Shown here piece after piece: positions 4,831 to 5,066 of a stretch of DNA of 5,066 bases. The position numbers and the translations under genes are program-made. Numbering within the stretch: the first letter of the stretch is position 1; each line of letters starts with the position of its first letter. The DNA is from Dehalococcoidia bacterium UBA6808 (GTDB taxonomy: Bacteria; Chloroflexota; Dehalococcoidia; GIF9; UBA5629), in contig DKFA01000124.1 of the NCBI GenBank assembly GCA_002452695.1, positions 1,370 through 6,435 of the forward strand, in the 5' to 3' direction. The notes below the pieces were generated by a model. It worked only from the letters and a program-made list of their open reading frames with translations. It was not told the origin of the DNA and did no database searches.

Positions 4831-5066
4831 ATGAACATATGCATTATCGGCGGCGGCGGGGGGGCTAGTAACGCTGCCAACCAAATACGCATCCTGGACA
4901 AACAGGCGCGGATCGATATTTTCACTAACAGGGACGATATCGGGAACCTGCCCTGCGAAATACCTTACGTGCTGAACGGCACTCTGCCCACCTGGGAAAG
5001 CATCTTCACCTTCAAGGAAAAATTCTACAAAGAGCGCAATATCGAGGTACATCTAAACTCGGAAGT
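4831..5066 (+). CDS. FAD-dependent pyridine nucleotide-disulfide oxidoreductase, CoA-disulfide reductase/NADH oxidase-like (N-terminus; runs off the right edge)
   Basis: Seventy-eight codons are visible. The N-terminus MNICIIGGGGGASNAANQIR is a Rossmann FAD-binding loop of the type IGGxAAGxSAA. It is followed by an acidic/basic strand (ARIDIFTNRDDIG) and then LPCEIPYVLNG. The Cys in that segment aligns with the single redox-active cysteine (near position 42) of CoA-disulfide reductases, NADH oxidases and NADH-dependent polysulfide/persulfide reductases, which have CGIPY-type motifs. The stretch FYKERNIEVHLNSEV matches the family segment EFRKKRGIEVHLNTEV. Such enzymes use NAD(P)H to reduce CoA disulfides, (poly)sulfide or oxygen, so a role in thiol balance, sulfur metabolism or oxygen defence in an anaerobe is plausible. 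Substrate cannot be told from this part. The start is supported by AGAGGAG. It is transcribed away from the B12/NrdR operon and has no evident functional tie to it. Confidence 0.85.
   Translation, partial: MNICIIGGGGGASNAANQIRILDKQARIDIFTNRDDIGNLPCEIPYVLNGTLPTWESIFTFKEKFYKERNIEVHLNSE

Noticed and set aside
4810..5052. Minus-strand 80-codon frame over the flavoprotein start
   Set aside because: It overlaps the plus-strand gene, which has a ribosome binding site and clear FAD-binding and redox-Cys motifs. The minus frame has no recognisable features.
1..5066. CRISPR array, tRNA, rRNA or insertion sequence
   Set aside because: No regularly spaced direct repeats, tRNA-like cloverleaf, rRNA segment, transposase or terminal inverted repeats were seen.

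Overview
The window looks like a chromosomal segment of a strictly or facultatively anaerobic bacterium. It encodes an oxygen-sensitive class III (glycyl radical) ribonucleotide reductase with its radical-SAM activase. Promoter, ribosome binding sites and terminator are all of canonical bacterial type: TTGACA/TATAAT, AGGAGG-like sites and one TTG start. GC content is moderate. A clostridial (Bacillota) or Dehalococcoidia-like (Chloroflexota) anaerobe would fit, but the sequence alone does not fix the taxon.

Positions 1 to about 4670 hold one leftward operon, read right to left. It starts with a consensus promoter flanked and filled by a tandem pair of NrdR boxes (4620-4666). A cobalamin riboswitch follows (about 4424-4578), then a perfect 10-bp intrinsic terminator (4324-4363). 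Four tightly packed genes come next: a stand-alone MetE N-terminal-like protein (3317-4306, TTG start), a MetE catalytic-domain protein with all four zinc ligands (2320-3324), nrdD (103-2307) and the 5' part of nrdG (1-209, running off the left edge). Gene junctions are an 8-nt overlap, a 12-nt gap and an unusual 107-nt overlap.

The operon reads as a B12-bypass module. Methionine synthase and ribonucleotide reductase both have B12-dependent versions in many anaerobes (MetH, NrdJ). Here what look like the B12-independent alternatives are co-transcribed behind one B12 riboswitch, which should terminate transcription when cobalamin is plentiful. NrdR, which senses the dATP/ATP state, should act on the same promoter. 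Initiation would thus be gated by nucleotide status and elongation by cobalamin. This combination, together with a MetE split into two genes, is the most interesting content of the window.

Positions 4667-4830 are a divergent intergenic region with a -10 box, a ribosome binding site and weak AT-rich hairpins. A rightward gene starts at 4831 and runs off the right edge. It is the N-terminus of a CoA-disulfide reductase/NADH oxidase-like flavoprotein with a single conserved redox cysteine.
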